Origin: Azonexaceae bacterium
GTDB taxonomy: Bacteria; Pseudomonadota; Gammaproteobacteria; Burkholderiales; Rhodocyclaceae
Direction: 5' to 3'
DNA length: 44,735 nucleotides
Assembly: GCA_009469675.1 (NCBI GenBank)
Contig: SSSZ01000014.1
Location: 1-44,735 of the forward strand
Notes under the pieces: generated by a model
Seen by the model: the letters and a program-made list of their open reading frames with translations, nothing else
Told to the model about the DNA's origin: nothing
The model's database searches: none
In this document: positions 26,155 through 36,086 of the stretch, in pieces
How positions within the stretch are numbered: position 1 is the first letter of the stretch
Layout: every line of letters begins with the position of its first letter
Program-made: the position numbers and the translations under genes

Positions 26155-27471
26155 TCATGCGCCAATTGTACTTTGGCAGGGCACCGCCAGAACCGAGGCG
26201 AAGCCGCCCCCCGGCGTGCGGAAATTGGTGGTCTGGCCCTGGTAGAGCCGGGCGGCGACCAGTTGCACGCGGCCGTCGTAGACGTAGCAGCGCAGGTCGA
26301 GTTTCATGTCCTGGGGCGCCGCTTCGACTTCGACCCGGCGCTCCGAGGGGGGGACGATCTCCTGGGCGATGTAGCCGCCCTGGAGGATTTCCTCGAAGAC
26401 CCGCTTGGTCAGCTTGTCGCCCCGGTAGGCGGCACGGCTGCCGTAGCCCGCGGCGGGCTTGAAGAACCAGCGTTTTCTATCCTGCCAGAAGCGTTCGCCG
26501 TCGGCAGCCGTCACGGCGACGGTGCGTGGGATGCCGGCCAGAAGTGTTTCCCGGGTCGCCGGGGGGACGCCCAGCTCGGCCAGGGCCGTCGGGTCGGAGA
26601 GGAGCATCAGGTTGCGCTTGTCGGCGTAGAGGGCGTGGGCTCGGGGATGGGGCGTCAGCACCACCCCGTCGGCCAGGTAGGCGGCGCGCAAGGGGGTGTT
26701 GGCCGCTTCGTCGAGGTCGAAGTCGGTGAGGCGGTTGTAGACCAGGTCCACCGGTTGGCCGCGGCAGGCCAGCGTTTTCCCGTCCCAGGCGAGTTCGTTC
26801 GGGTCGGCGACGAGGGCGGCGATGCCGGCGGCGGCAAAAAGCTGGCGAAAGAGTTCGAATTCCGGCGCCAGGTATTGCTCGGCCGGGGTCTGGTCGACGA
26901 TGGCGATGCGCCGCAGCGGGGCGTCGCCGCGCACCCGCTGCCATTCGGCCCGGAACATGGCGACGAAAGCCGCTTCGGTGGCGCCGCCGGGCGGCGGCAG
27001 CATCTCCGCCACCGGCCCGCAGCAGGCGCGCTGGGCCGTGGCCAGGCGGGTGTTGAGCAGCCCCCCGCCGGCGTTGGTGTTGATTTCGATGAGGCGCGGC
27101 CCGGCGGCGTCGAGGTGGAAATCGTAGCCGAGAAAAACGCCCGGGTTGGCCACCGGCTTGCGGGCGATTGCCGGCGCCCAGGCCAGCACCCGTTCGGCGT
27201 AGGCCGGCCGGGCGACGACCGACTCGATGGCGGCGACGATCTCGGCCATGCGCTGCAGGCAACTCTCCCCGGCAAAGACCACGGTGTCGGAAAAAAGATG
27301 GGGCCGGGTCGCCCGCAGGGCTTCGTAATCCAGCCCGCCCCCCGCTTCCAGGGCGCGCTTCAGGGCGCTCCGATCGACCGACAGGCAGGCGCAGTCGCGG
27401 TTCAGCCGGCCGGCCGCGGCGCGGCAATCGGCTGGAAGGACGGGGCGGTAATCGCGGACGGGTTCGCTCAT
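26155..27471 (-). CDS. ATP-grasp-like conserved protein, substrate unknown (438 aa)
   Basis: The C-terminal half looks like an ATP-grasp ligase. It has RWFFKPAAGYGSRAAYRGD (nucleotide lysine and glycine loop, near residue 335), YIAQEIVPPSERRVEVEA, and DMKLDLRCYVYDGRVQLV followed by LYQGQTTNFRTPGGGF near the end. An earlier segment, FLGYDFHLDAAGPRLIEINTN near 112, is like the glutathionylspermidine-synthase/glutathione-synthase style. I cannot name the substrate. The ATG at 27471 (MSEPVRDYRPV) overlaps the stop of the dinG-like gene as ATGA, so the two are coupled. The longer upstream frame is a shadow. Confidence 0.8.
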   Translation of the reverse strand: MSEPVRDYRPVLPADCRAAAGRLNRDCACLSVDRSALKRALEAGGGLDYEALRATRPHLFSDTVVFAGESCLQRMAEIVAAIESVVARPAYAERVLAWAPAIARKPVANPGVFLGYDFHLDAAGPRLIEINTNAGGGLLNTRLATAQRACCGPVAEMLPPPGGATEAAFVAMFRAEWQRVRGDAPLRRIAIVDQTPAEQYLAPEFELFRQLFAAAGIAALVADPNELAWDGKTLACRGQPVDLVYNRLTDFDLDEAANTPLRAAYLADGVVLTPHPRAHALYADKRNLMLLSDPTALAELGVPPATRETLLAGIPRTVAVTAADGERFWQDRKRWFFKPAAGYGSRAAYRGDKLTKRVFEEILQGGYIAQEIVPPSERRVEVEAAPQDMKLDLRCYVYDGRVQLVAARLYQGQTTNFRTPGGGFASVLAVPCQSTIGA

Positions 27472-29393
27472 CGGCTTTCGAAGAATCGCAGCACCTCGGC
27501 CAGTTCCTTGGTGCGCTTCATGGGAGGCAGACTTTGCCACACCCGCCGCCCATAGGGCTTTGATATTAGGCGGGGATCGCAAATCATCAAGACCCCGCGG
27601 TCGGTTTCGTCGCGGATCAGCCGTCCGGCTCCCTGCTTGACGTTGATGACGGCCCGCGGCAGCTGGTATTCCATGAAGGCGTTGCGGCCCTCCTTCTTCA
27701 TCTGCTCGATGCGGGCGGCCAGCACCGGATCGTCGGGGGGCGCGAAGGGCAGCTTGTCGATGACCACCAGGGACAAGGCCTCGCCCCGCACGTCGACCCC
27801 TTCCCAGAAGCTCTGGCTGCCCACCAGCACCGCATTGCCCAGGCGGCGGAAGCGATCGAGCAGGTCGTTCTTGCTGCCCTCCCCCTGGAGGAGCAGGGGG
27901 AAATCGTGGCCGTCGTCCTGCAACCGGGCCTGCAACAATTCATGAACGCGGCGCATGGCCCGCAGGCTGGTGCACAGGAAGAAGGCTCGCCCGCCCGCCG
28001 CCTGCAGCACGGGAAAGGCAGCGGCGACCACGGCTTCGGTGAAGCCCAGGGAATTGGGGTCGGGCATGCCCGGGGGGGCGTAGAGCACCGCCTGCCGCTG
28101 GTAGTCGAAGGGGCTGTGCCAGCAGGCCGACTGGGGCTCGCCAAGACCGAGTTCGGCGCAGTAGTGGGCGAAGTTGCCCTGCACCGCCAGGGTGGCGGAG
28201 GTGAAGATCCAGGCCCGGGGATGGCCGCCCATCTGCTTCCTGAAGATTTCCGCCACGTCGAGGGGCGTCGAATTGAGCTGCAGCGACTGGGTGAAGGCCT
28301 CGGCCCAACGCACGTAGCCGGCGTCGGTCGGAGTGCGCCAGGCGGCCAGGCGGACGGCCAGTTCCTGGCTGCGCTGCCAGCACTTTTCCAGTCCTTCGGA
28401 ACGTTCGGCCTGGCTTTCCAGAACCGCCGCGAAGCCCTCCAGTTCGGCCTGCAGCGCCGCCAGGGCGGGCAGGAACTCGGCCTTGTCCTCCAGTTGCGGC
28501 GCGGCAAAGCGGCCGGCTTCGACCCCCACCGCCAGCCGCAGATCCTTGGCCGCCTTTTCCAGCTTGCGGCTTCCCGCCTGCAGATCGAGGCAGTCGCGGG
28601 CATTGGCCAGGCCCTCGGCGCGGGCGTCCCGGGCCAGATCGAGCACCTGGGCCGAGGAGACCGTGTCGCCGAAAAACAAGGTGGCCACCTCGGGGAGCTG
28701 GTGGGCTTCGTCGAAGATCACCGTGTTGCACGCCGGCAGAAGCTCGGCCATGCCCTCGTCGCGCAACATCACGTCGGCGAAGAACAGGTGGTGATTGACC
28801 ACCACCAGATCGGCCGCCATGGCCTCGCGCCGCGCCTGCATGACGAAGCAGTCCTTGTAGCTCGGGCAATCCTGGCCCAGGCAGTTGTCCCGGGTCGAGG
28901 TGGCGGCGTTCCAGACCGGCGAATTCTCCGAAACGTCCAGGCATTCGGCCTTGTCGCCGCTTTTCGTGACTTTGGCGAAATGGGCGATGCGGCGGGCGTC
29001 AGCGGCGTCCTCCCGGGTCAGGAAGCGGCCGTCGGCGAGGGACTGCTCCAGGTGATAGGGGCAGACGTAGTTGGCCCGCCCCTTCAACAAGGCCACCCGC
29101 ACCGGCGCCTTGAGGACTTCCCGCACCATCGGAATGTCCTTGTTGAACAACTGGTCCTGCAGGGTTTTGGTGCCCGTCGAGACGATCACCTTGCCGCCCG
29201 ATTGGAGGGCCGGCACCAGATAGGCAAAAGTCTTGCCGGTGCCCGTCCCGGCCTCGGCCACGAACACCGCGTGGCCATGGATGGCCGCGGCGATGCGCTC
29301 GGCCATTTCGACCTGCTGGTCGCGTACGCGGTAGCCGGGAATAGCGGCGGCCAAGGGGCCGTCGGGGGCGAAAATTGCGGAAAGGGAAGCCAC
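27468..29393 (-). CDS. DinG/YoaA-type ATP-dependent DNA helicase
   Basis: An XPD-like superfamily 2 helicase with an iron-sulfur cluster, acting on stalled replication forks or damaged DNA. The 641-residue protein has Walker A EAGTGTGKTFAYLVP near 47-61 and four cysteines for the Fe-S cluster (VCPYHLE, AECLDV, CLGQDC, KDCFV). The DEAH box is in VIFDEAHQLPE, with motif V/VI near LVGSQSFWEGVDVRGE and GAGRLIRDETDRG. Size fits YoaA rather than the longer enteric DinG. The start is a GTG without a clear ribosome site. The frame is open with no better ATG near. Confidence 0.92.
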   Translation of the reverse strand: MASLSAIFAPDGPLAAAIPGYRVRDQQVEMAERIAAAIHGHAVFVAEAGTGTGKTFAYLVPALQSGGKVIVSTGTKTLQDQLFNKDIPMVREVLKAPVRVALLKGRANYVCPYHLEQSLADGRFLTREDAADARRIAHFAKVTKSGDKAECLDVSENSPVWNAATSTRDNCLGQDCPSYKDCFVMQARREAMAADLVVVNHHLFFADVMLRDEGMAELLPACNTVIFDEAHQLPEVATLFFGDTVSSAQVLDLARDARAEGLANARDCLDLQAGSRKLEKAAKDLRLAVGVEAGRFAAPQLEDKAEFLPALAALQAELEGFAAVLESQAERSEGLEKCWQRSQELAVRLAAWRTPTDAGYVRWAEAFTQSLQLNSTPLDVAEIFRKQMGGHPRAWIFTSATLAVQGNFAHYCAELGLGEPQSACWHSPFDYQRQAVLYAPPGMPDPNSLGFTEAVVAAAFPVLQAAGGRAFFLCTSLRAMRRVHELLQARLQDDGHDFPLLLQGEGSKNDLLDRFRRLGNAVLVGSQSFWEGVDVRGEALSLVVIDKLPFAPPDDPVLAARIEQMKKEGRNAFMEYQLPRAVINVKQGAGRLIRDETDRGVLMICDPRLISKPYGRRVWQSLPPMKRTKELAEVLRFFESR

Positions 29394-29571
29394 GGGGAAA
29401 CGCCGGGGGACAGGGGCGGAATGTTAGCAGATCACGGCGCTGTTCCGGGACGTCACCTCGGGAGCCGCCGCTGCCGCTTTCTTCGGCGTCCAAGCCGGCG
29501 GCCTGACCGGGCAAGCCCATCCACCGGGGGGTAGCCGCGGGCAAAGCCGGCGGCACTTCCAGCCCGACACC

Positions 29572-30111
29572 TCAGCCTTGCAGCCTTTCGGGCGCCAATT
29601 CGAGATGGCTCGATTCGTCCCCCAGCCAGACGGTTCCTTCCTGAATGGTGCATTGCAGCTTCATGGTGCGGGCTGCCAGGGCCGCCAGGGCGGCGCCCTG
29701 GTCGGCGGTCAGGCGCAGCACCGTGAGGTTGGCATGGGGGGCCACGGCCCCCTGGTTTTGCTGCCACCAGATGTCGACCGCCTTGCCGCCATAAGCCAGG
29801 ACGACGACCCGGCGGGCGCGGTGGCAGGCGCGGCGGATGGCGCGCTCGTCGGGCAGGCCGACGTCGACCCAGGTGGCGAGGGTGCCGTCCGGTGCGGTTT
29901 CGAGCAGGTCGGCTTCGTCTTCGGTGGACAGGCCGCGGCCGAAGGCCAGATCGGCGCTGGCCAGGAGAGCGAAGGCGAGAAGCCGGACCATCATGCGCTC
30001 GTCGGTTTCGGAAGGATGGCGGGCGAGCGTGAGGGAATGGCTGTTGTAGTAATGCCGATCGAGGTCGGAAACCTGGAGTTCGGCCTTGAAAATGGTCGCC
30101 TTGAGGGCCAT
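29572..30111 (-). CDS. yaeQ: YaeQ family protein
   Basis: A 179-residue protein of the YaeQ family, which has a PD-(D/E)XK nuclease-like fold. A link to RfaH-like suppression was reported in E. coli, but its function is not settled. Hallmarks: MALKATIFKAELQVSDLDRHYY at the start, LTLARHPSETDERMMVRLLAFAL, and GLPDERAIRRACHRARRVVVLAYG. The start at 30111 was chosen because the family begins here; the 47-codon upstream extension is low-complexity. Single gene, minus strand. Confidence 0.92.
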   Translation of the reverse strand: MALKATIFKAELQVSDLDRHYYNSHSLTLARHPSETDERMMVRLLAFALLASADLAFGRGLSTEDEADLLETAPDGTLATWVDVGLPDERAIRRACHRARRVVVLAYGGKAVDIWWQQNQGAVAPHANLTVLRLTADQGAALAALAARTMKLQCTIQEGTVWLGDESSHLELAPERLQG

Positions 30112-30330
30112 GGGGGTGTGCCGGAAAAAAGGCGGATTATGCCCCGATTCCCGCCCGCTGCGCCCCCCCCTCCCAAAGCCCGGGCGAAGCGGGGGCGAAA
30201 GCGTTTCCCCCATGGCGCCGGAAGGTGAGGCGAAAGAGGGGAAGAAAGGCAAGGCGCGAAATGCTGACGGCCCGGCGGATATTGATTAGCATAGCCGGAT
30301 ACGCCACGCCACCACCAAACGGGAGACATC

Positions 30331-30894
30331 ATGCACCAGCCTATCAAGCCGCTCGCCCTGGCCCTGGGGCTCGCCCTGGCCGCCGCCGCCACCGCCGCCG
30401 ACCTGCCCAAGCGCAAATCCGGCCTGTGGGAGATGAAGACCCAGATGGAAGGCGTACCCTCCCAGGGGCCCATGCAGATGTGCGTGGACCAGAACAGCGA
30501 CAACCTGATGCAGGAACGGGCGACCAAGGAAAAGATGAATTGCAGCGTGATGGACATCAACCGCGGCCTGGGCGGCAAGACGACCATCCACTCGGTGTGC
30601 AAGATCGACGCCGCGACCACCGCCACCACCGACGCGGTGATTACCGGCGACTTCGATTCCGGCTACAAGAGCGACATGAAGATCCGCTACACCCCGCCCA
30701 TGCACGGCATGAGCGAAATGAAGATGACCCAGGAGGCCAAGTGGCTCGGCCCCTGCAAGCCCGGCCAGCGGCCCGGCGACATCATGATGCCCAACATGCC
30801 GGGGGGCAAGATGAACATGCAGGACATGATGAACGACCCGAAAATCCAGGAAATGATGAAACAGCAGCAGCGGCGCCAGGGCGGCGCCTACTGA
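30331..30894 (+). CDS. DUF3617 family exported protein
   Basis: A 187-residue protein with a signal peptide (cleavage near ATAADL) and the DUF3617 start KRKSGLWEMKTQMEG. It has several conserved cysteines in the mature part (CVDQ, NCSV, SVCK, PCKPG). The C-terminal third is unusually rich in methionine, with MMPNMPGGKMNMQDMMNDPK and a tail of Gln. Periplasmic location is inferred and function is unknown. The methionine-rich tail could in principle bind copper, but that is speculation. Confidence 0.85.
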   Translation: MHQPIKPLALALGLALAAAATAADLPKRKSGLWEMKTQMEGVPSQGPMQMCVDQNSDNLMQERATKEKMNCSVMDINRGLGGKTTIHSVCKIDAATTATTDAVITGDFDSGYKSDMKIRYTPPMHGMSEMKMTQEAKWLGPCKPGQRPGDIMMPNMPGGKMNMQDMMNDPKIQEMMKQQQRRQGGAY

Positions 30895-30941
30895 GTGCGG
30901 GAATTTCCCGGCGGGCGAGCGGTCAGACGGGTAAGCCGGAT

Positions 30942-30961
30942 TATAATTAGCAATCGCTAAT
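30942..30961 (+). promoter_or_regulatory. -10 box with overlapping perfect operator-like dyad (rhodanese gene)
   Basis: TATAAT at 30942-30947 overlaps the start of a perfect dyad ATTAGC-AATC-GCTAAT (30946-30961) that covers the expected transcription start near 30954. This is the layout of a repressor site, for example ArsR type. The -35 region is weak. Confidence 0.5.
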
Positions 30962-30976
30962 GATCGAGGATAGACC

Positions 30977-31420
30977 ATGAAAACCCTGTTTGCCGCCCTT
31001 TCCCTGGCCTGCGCCGCAGGCTTCGCCCAGGCCGAGATCGTCGACGTAGACAACGCCGAACTGGCCCGCCTGATCGCCGCCGGCGTGCCGGTGATCGATA
31101 TCCGCACAGCGGGGGAATGGGACGAAACCGGCATCGTCCCGGGCAGCCACCCCCTCACCTATTTCGACGACAAGGGCAACGCCGACCCCGCCGCCTGGCT
31201 GGAAAAAGCCAAGGGTATCGCCAAGCCGGGCGAACCGGTGGTGGTGATCTGCCGCAGCGGCAACCGGACCAAGGTGGTGAGCCGATTCCTCTCGGACAAA
31301 GCCGGCTACGCCAAGGTTTACAACGTCAAGGACGGCATCCGCGCCTGGGCCAAGGACGGCCGGCCTCTGGCCTCGGCAGCGCCCGCCCTGGCCGCCTGCA
31401 AGGCCGCCAAGACCTGCTGA
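30977..31420 (+). CDS. Periplasmic rhodanese-like sulfurtransferase
   Basis: A single-domain rhodanese, 147 residues, with a signal peptide (MKTLFAALSLACAAGFAQA). The domain starts PVIDIRTAGEWDETGIVPGS and has its catalytic cysteine Cys92 in VICRSGNRTKVV, then KVYNVKDGIRAWAKDG. The tail is AACKAAKTC with two more cysteines. It would transfer sulfane sulfur outside the cytoplasm; the acceptor is unknown. A GAGG ribosome site precedes the ATG. The stop TGA (31418-31420) is followed two codons later, in the same frame, by the next ORF. Confidence 0.92.
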   Translation: MKTLFAALSLACAAGFAQAEIVDVDNAELARLIAAGVPVIDIRTAGEWDETGIVPGSHPLTYFDDKGNADPAAWLEKAKGIAKPGEPVVVICRSGNRTKVVSRFLSDKAGYAKVYNVKDGIRAWAKDGRPLASAAPALAACKAAKTC

Positions 31421-31426
31421 TCCGCC

Positions 31427-31636
31427 TTGCGCCAGGCCGTCGAACTGCGCCGCTGCGCCTCCTGCGAGCGCTGGAGCGGGCCGCGCCAGCCGGCCGAGGC
31501 CCGGGGATTTGTCGAAATCATCGGCGAAACCGTCAGCGGCCTGTGCCGCGGCGGCCCCTGGGATGGTTCGGAGCGCCGCGCCCGCTCGGCCTGTGGCCGC
31601 TGGGTGGTCTGGCCGCTGCTCGCCCAGAGCGGCTAA
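31427..31636 (+). CDS. Small cysteine-rich protein in frame after the rhodanese gene
   Basis: 69 residues from a TTG start (LRQAVELRRCASCERWSG). It contains a CxxC pair early and two further cysteines (GLCRGGPWDGSERRARSACG). The C..C.RW..PR and CRGGPWDG blocks look conserved and could bind zinc. It lies in the same reading frame as the rhodanese gene, separated by TGA plus two codons. No ribosome site is seen before the TTG, so it may depend on coupling. Codon use fits coding. Confidence 0.6.
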   Translation: MRQAVELRRCASCERWSGPRQPAEARGFVEIIGETVSGLCRGGPWDGSERRARSACGRWVVWPLLAQSG

Positions 31637-31752
31637 GCCCCGGACTCCGGTAGAATAGCGGCCCCCGGGCAGGCCCCTGCCCCTCGACGGTTACCGGGAA
31701 GAAACCCCAGGGAAATCGCCGTTTTCCCCGTTTTCCCCTTTCCGGAGTTGCC

Positions 31753-32781
31753 ATGATCGTCCCCCCGACCGCCCCCCTCGCCCCCCGCCTTGCCGCCGCC
31801 CTTGCCGCCCGCGGCGACTTGATCGCCGACCTGGCGGCCGAAGCCACCGACGCCTACCGGGTATTTCACGGCAGCGGCGAAGGCCTCCCCGGATTGACCG
31901 TGGACCGCTATGGCGACCTCCTGCTCGTGCAGAGTTTCCATACCCCCCTGGAAGAGGCCCAGCTGGCCGAGCTGGAAACCTTCTACGCCAGCACCCTGCC
32001 CGGCCTGACGCCGATCTACAACGACCGCAGCCGGGCCAATTCGCGGATCGCCAACGAACTGGCCGGGGACGCCCTGGCCCAGGCCGAGCTGCAGCGCGAG
32101 TTCAGCGAACTGGGGGTGCGCTATGCGGTGCAAGCCCGCCACGCCGGCCAGGATCCCTGGCTGTTTCTCGACCTGCGGGCCGGGCGGCGGCGGGTCATGG
32201 CCGAGGCCGCCGGCAAGTCGGTGCTCAACCTTTTCGCTTATACCTGCGGCGTCGGCATTGCCGCCGCCAAGGCGGGAGCGCGCTTCGTGGTCAATGTCGA
32301 TTTCGCCGAATCGGCCCTCAAGGTGGGCAAGCACAACGCCCGCTTGAACGACCTGCCGATTCGCCCGCGCTTCGTCCAGAGCGACGCCTTCGCCGCCATG
32401 CGCCAATTGGCCGGCATCGGCCAGCCCGAGGTGGTGCGGGGCAAGCGCCTGCCGGCCTTTCCCAGGCTGGAAGCGCAGCAGTTCGACCTGGTCTTTCTCG
32501 ATCCGCCCCGCTACGCCAAAAGCCTCTTCGGCGTCGTCGACATCGTCAACGACTACGCCGCCCTGATGAAGCCGGCGCTCCTCTGCACCGCCCCGGGGGG
32601 CACGCTGATCTGTTGCAACAATGCCGCCCAGGTACCCCGGGAAGCCTGGGCCGACCAGCTCGAACGCTGCGCCCGCAAAGCCGGGCGGCCCATCCGCGAG
32701 TTCGAATGGCTCGCCCCGGAGGCCGATTTCCCCAGCCCCGACGGCCAGCCGCCCCTCAAGATGGCGTTGCTCAGGGTGTAG
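31753..32781 (+). CDS. RlmI/RlmL-type class I rRNA (cytosine-C5) methyltransferase
   Basis: Resembles the group that methylates 23S rRNA C1962 (RlmI). The 342-residue protein has SAM motif I VLNLFAYTCGVGIAAAKAGA, VNVDFAESAL, and the catalytic motif LVFLDPPRYAKS near residue 245. An N-terminal segment DAYRVFHGSGEGLPGLTVDRYG is the usual lead into this family. The typical N-terminal PUA domain of RlmI appears short or absent, so the exact target is uncertain. Its 3' end overlaps that of the convergent ylqF gene by 11 bases. A TAGAAT hexamer upstream may be its -10. Confidence 0.85.
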   Translation: MIVPPTAPLAPRLAAALAARGDLIADLAAEATDAYRVFHGSGEGLPGLTVDRYGDLLLVQSFHTPLEEAQLAELETFYASTLPGLTPIYNDRSRANSRIANELAGDALAQAELQREFSELGVRYAVQARHAGQDPWLFLDLRAGRRRVMAEAAGKSVLNLFAYTCGVGIAAAKAGARFVVNVDFAESALKVGKHNARLNDLPIRPRFVQSDAFAAMRQLAGIGQPEVVRGKRLPAFPRLEAQQFDLVFLDPPRYAKSLFGVVDIVNDYAALMKPALLCTAPGGTLICCNNAAQVPREAWADQLERCARKAGRPIREFEWLAPEADFPSPDGQPPLKMALLRV

Positions 32782-33688
32782 GGTCGTCGGGCAGGGCCGC
32801 GGCAGCCGGAGCCGGCGCGGCCGCCGCCTCGGCCAGCATAGCCGCCCGGCGGGCCGGGGTTTCCAGACTGATGCGCCCGAGAACGCCGGTGCGGTAGTCG
32901 GCAAGGAGCACGATGGAAGCCTTCTCCCGGTCGAGTTCGCCGCCCCGCCCCTTCAAGAGGCAGCCGCGCTTTTTCGCCACCGCCTCGATCACGTCGGCCG
33001 CATCCATGCCCGCCGTGGCGAAACCGTAACGGGCCGTCAGCAATGCCGGGTAGTGGGCCAGCAGGAAGCCGGCCAGCCAGGTGGCGACCTCTTCGTCGAT
33101 ATAGGCGTTGACGCCCACCGCGTGGCTGGCGGCGAGCATCAGGCCGTCGCTCTCGTGGGCAATCCTGGGCCACAGCATGCCGGGGGTATCGTAGAGGGAG
33201 AGGCGGGAACTGATGTCGATGCGCTGCTGGCTCTTGGTCACCGCCGGCTGGTCGCCCACCGCCGCCACCTTCTTCTTGACCAGGGCGTTGAGCAAGGTCG
33301 ATTTGCCGACGTTGGGAATCCCCATAATCATCAGCCGCAACGGTTTCACCGCATCGCTGCGGTGGGGCGCCAGCTGCTGGGCCAGGCCAGGCACCCGCGC
33401 CACGTCGCCGGCCTTCTTGCAGGAAATAGCCACCGCCTTGACTCCCGGCTGCTTGCCGTAGTGCTCCAGCCAGGCCTTGGTGGCGGCGGGATCGGCGAGG
33501 TCGGCCTTGTTCAGGAGCTTGAGGCACGGCCTTTGGCGGAAGGCCCGCAGTTCGTGGATCATGGGATTGCTGCTTGCTTCCGGCAGGCGGGCATCGAGCA
33601 CCTCGACCACCACGTCGGCGTGGGCCAGCGTCTCCGCCGCCTTCTTGCGGGCCGAGGTCATGTGTCCGGGGAACCACTGGATTGCCAT
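32771..33688 (-). CDS. Circularly permuted ribosome-biogenesis GTPase, YlqF/RbgA type
   Basis: A cytoplasmic GTPase of the RbgA/YlqF family that matures the large ribosomal subunit in Bacillus; in Proteobacteria the role is less known. The 305-residue protein shows the permuted motif order: G4 LLNKADLAD first, then G1 GIPNVGKSTLLNAL, then G3 LYDTPGMLWP. The start WFPGHMTSARKKAAETL is diagnostic. The C-terminal tail is Ala/Pro-rich. Confidence 0.92.
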   Translation of the reverse strand: MAIQWFPGHMTSARKKAAETLAHADVVVEVLDARLPEASSNPMIHELRAFRQRPCLKLLNKADLADPAATKAWLEHYGKQPGVKAVAISCKKAGDVARVPGLAQQLAPHRSDAVKPLRLMIMGIPNVGKSTLLNALVKKKVAAVGDQPAVTKSQQRIDISSRLSLYDTPGMLWPRIAHESDGLMLAASHAVGVNAYIDEEVATWLAGFLLAHYPALLTARYGFATAGMDAADVIEAVAKKRGCLLKGRGGELDREKASIVLLADYRTGVLGRISLETPARRAAMLAEAAAAPAPAAAALPDDPTP

Positions 33689-33871
33689 ATCAACTCTTTT
33701 CTCGGGCGGCGTCGATTATCCCGAATCCGCCACCGGTTGCCGGGCCGGAGGAATCCCCGGCACCTTACATTTTGTTGCAAATCCTCACAGCTCGGAGGAG
33801 TCAAGCGCCCTAAGCTGGGTTCATGTCAGCGCCGGGTCAGTTTCCGGCCCCCAACCCGTAGGAGTAACACC

Positions 33872-34174
33872 ATGAAAAATACGCTCACCACGCTGCTCAC
33901 CGCCGTTGCCGGCGTCTGGCTCTTCGCTGCCGCTGCCCCGGCCATGGCCCACGACCACGGCCGTGACCGCCACTGGGACGGCCGCCACGACCACCGGGGC
34001 TGGGGCCACGAGCATCGGCGCCATCATCGCCACGAACGCGACTTCGTCGTCTACCAACCCTACTACGCCCCGCCGCCGCCCCCGGTGGTCTACCAACCCG
34101 CCCCGGTTTACTACGGCTACCGGGAACCGGCCTTGACCATCGGCATTTCGCCCATCGTCATCCCGCTGCGCTAA
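33872..34174 (+). CDS. Exported histidine-rich small protein
   Basis: 100 residues with a signal peptide (MKNTLTTLLTAVAGVWLFAAAAPAMA). Next comes a block with about 12 histidines mixed with Arg, Asp and Gly (HDHGRDRHWDGRHDH and more). A Pro/Tyr-rich region (YYAPPPPPVVYQPAPVYYGYR) and a short beta-like end follow. AGGAG precedes the ATG. Such composition suggests metal binding (Ni, Zn, Cu) or cell-surface interaction, but function cannot be inferred. It ends 3 bases before the convergent prfC stop. Confidence 0.8.
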   Translation: MKNTLTTLLTAVAGVWLFAAAAPAMAHDHGRDRHWDGRHDHRGWGHEHRRHHRHERDFVVYQPYYAPPPPPVVYQPAPVYYGYREPALTIGISPIVIPLR

Positions 34175-34177
34175 GGA

Positions 34178-35752
<1,575 letters not shown>

Positions 35753-36086
35753 GGCGGGCTACGGAATGGGGCGAAAAGGGCGAATTATACCGCCCCTGCC
35801 GCCCTCTCCCGGCATCGGCTCTCAGGCCGCCACCGTCTTGGCCCTTTGCCGCGCCGCGGCGGCGGCGACGCCCAGGCGCGGCCGCCAAGGCGATGATGAC
35901 TTCCTTGCCGCCCGGAAGCGTAACCCGCCGGGCCGGCGGAGTAAGTGAGGTGCCGACTTTCATGGCCGGCTGCGGTGCTGGGGCGGCCGGCATCATCTCA
36001 CCGGGCCGCCCACCGGAATGGCCCGCCGGCTCCCGCCGAGTACTCCGCCGGAAATCCCTCCTTTGGCTTGGCCCCCGGAAAGGCGC
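35753..36086. other. Intergenic region between prfC and the mutarotase gene
   Basis: A gap of 334 bases without a convincing intact gene. It contains a possible broken small minus-strand gene (35822-35996) and an AT-rich patch near 35780-35790 (gaattatac) that may belong to the prfC promoter. Confidence 0.5.
35822..35996 (-). pseudogene. Possible frameshifted small ORF
   Basis: A minus-strand frame starts with two ATGs (MMPAAPAPQPAMKVGTSLTP) and reads ARRVTLPGGKEVIIALAA. In another frame the reading continues as RLGVAAAAARQRAKTVAA and stops at 35824-35822. The joined reading looks protein-like, and the join needs one base to be skipped near 35880. No family is recognised and the ribosome site is weak, so this may be chance in GC-rich DNA. 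Confidence 0.25.

Noticed and set aside
30225-30950. Open frame of 241 codons overlapping the DUF3617 gene
   Set aside because: It is a shifted shadow of the gene with a clear signal peptide at 30331 and has no family features.
31418-31420. TGA read as selenocysteine joining the rhodanese and the next ORF
   Set aside because: No SECIS-like stem-loop with the usual apical sequence is visible just downstream, and rhodaneses of this type end here.
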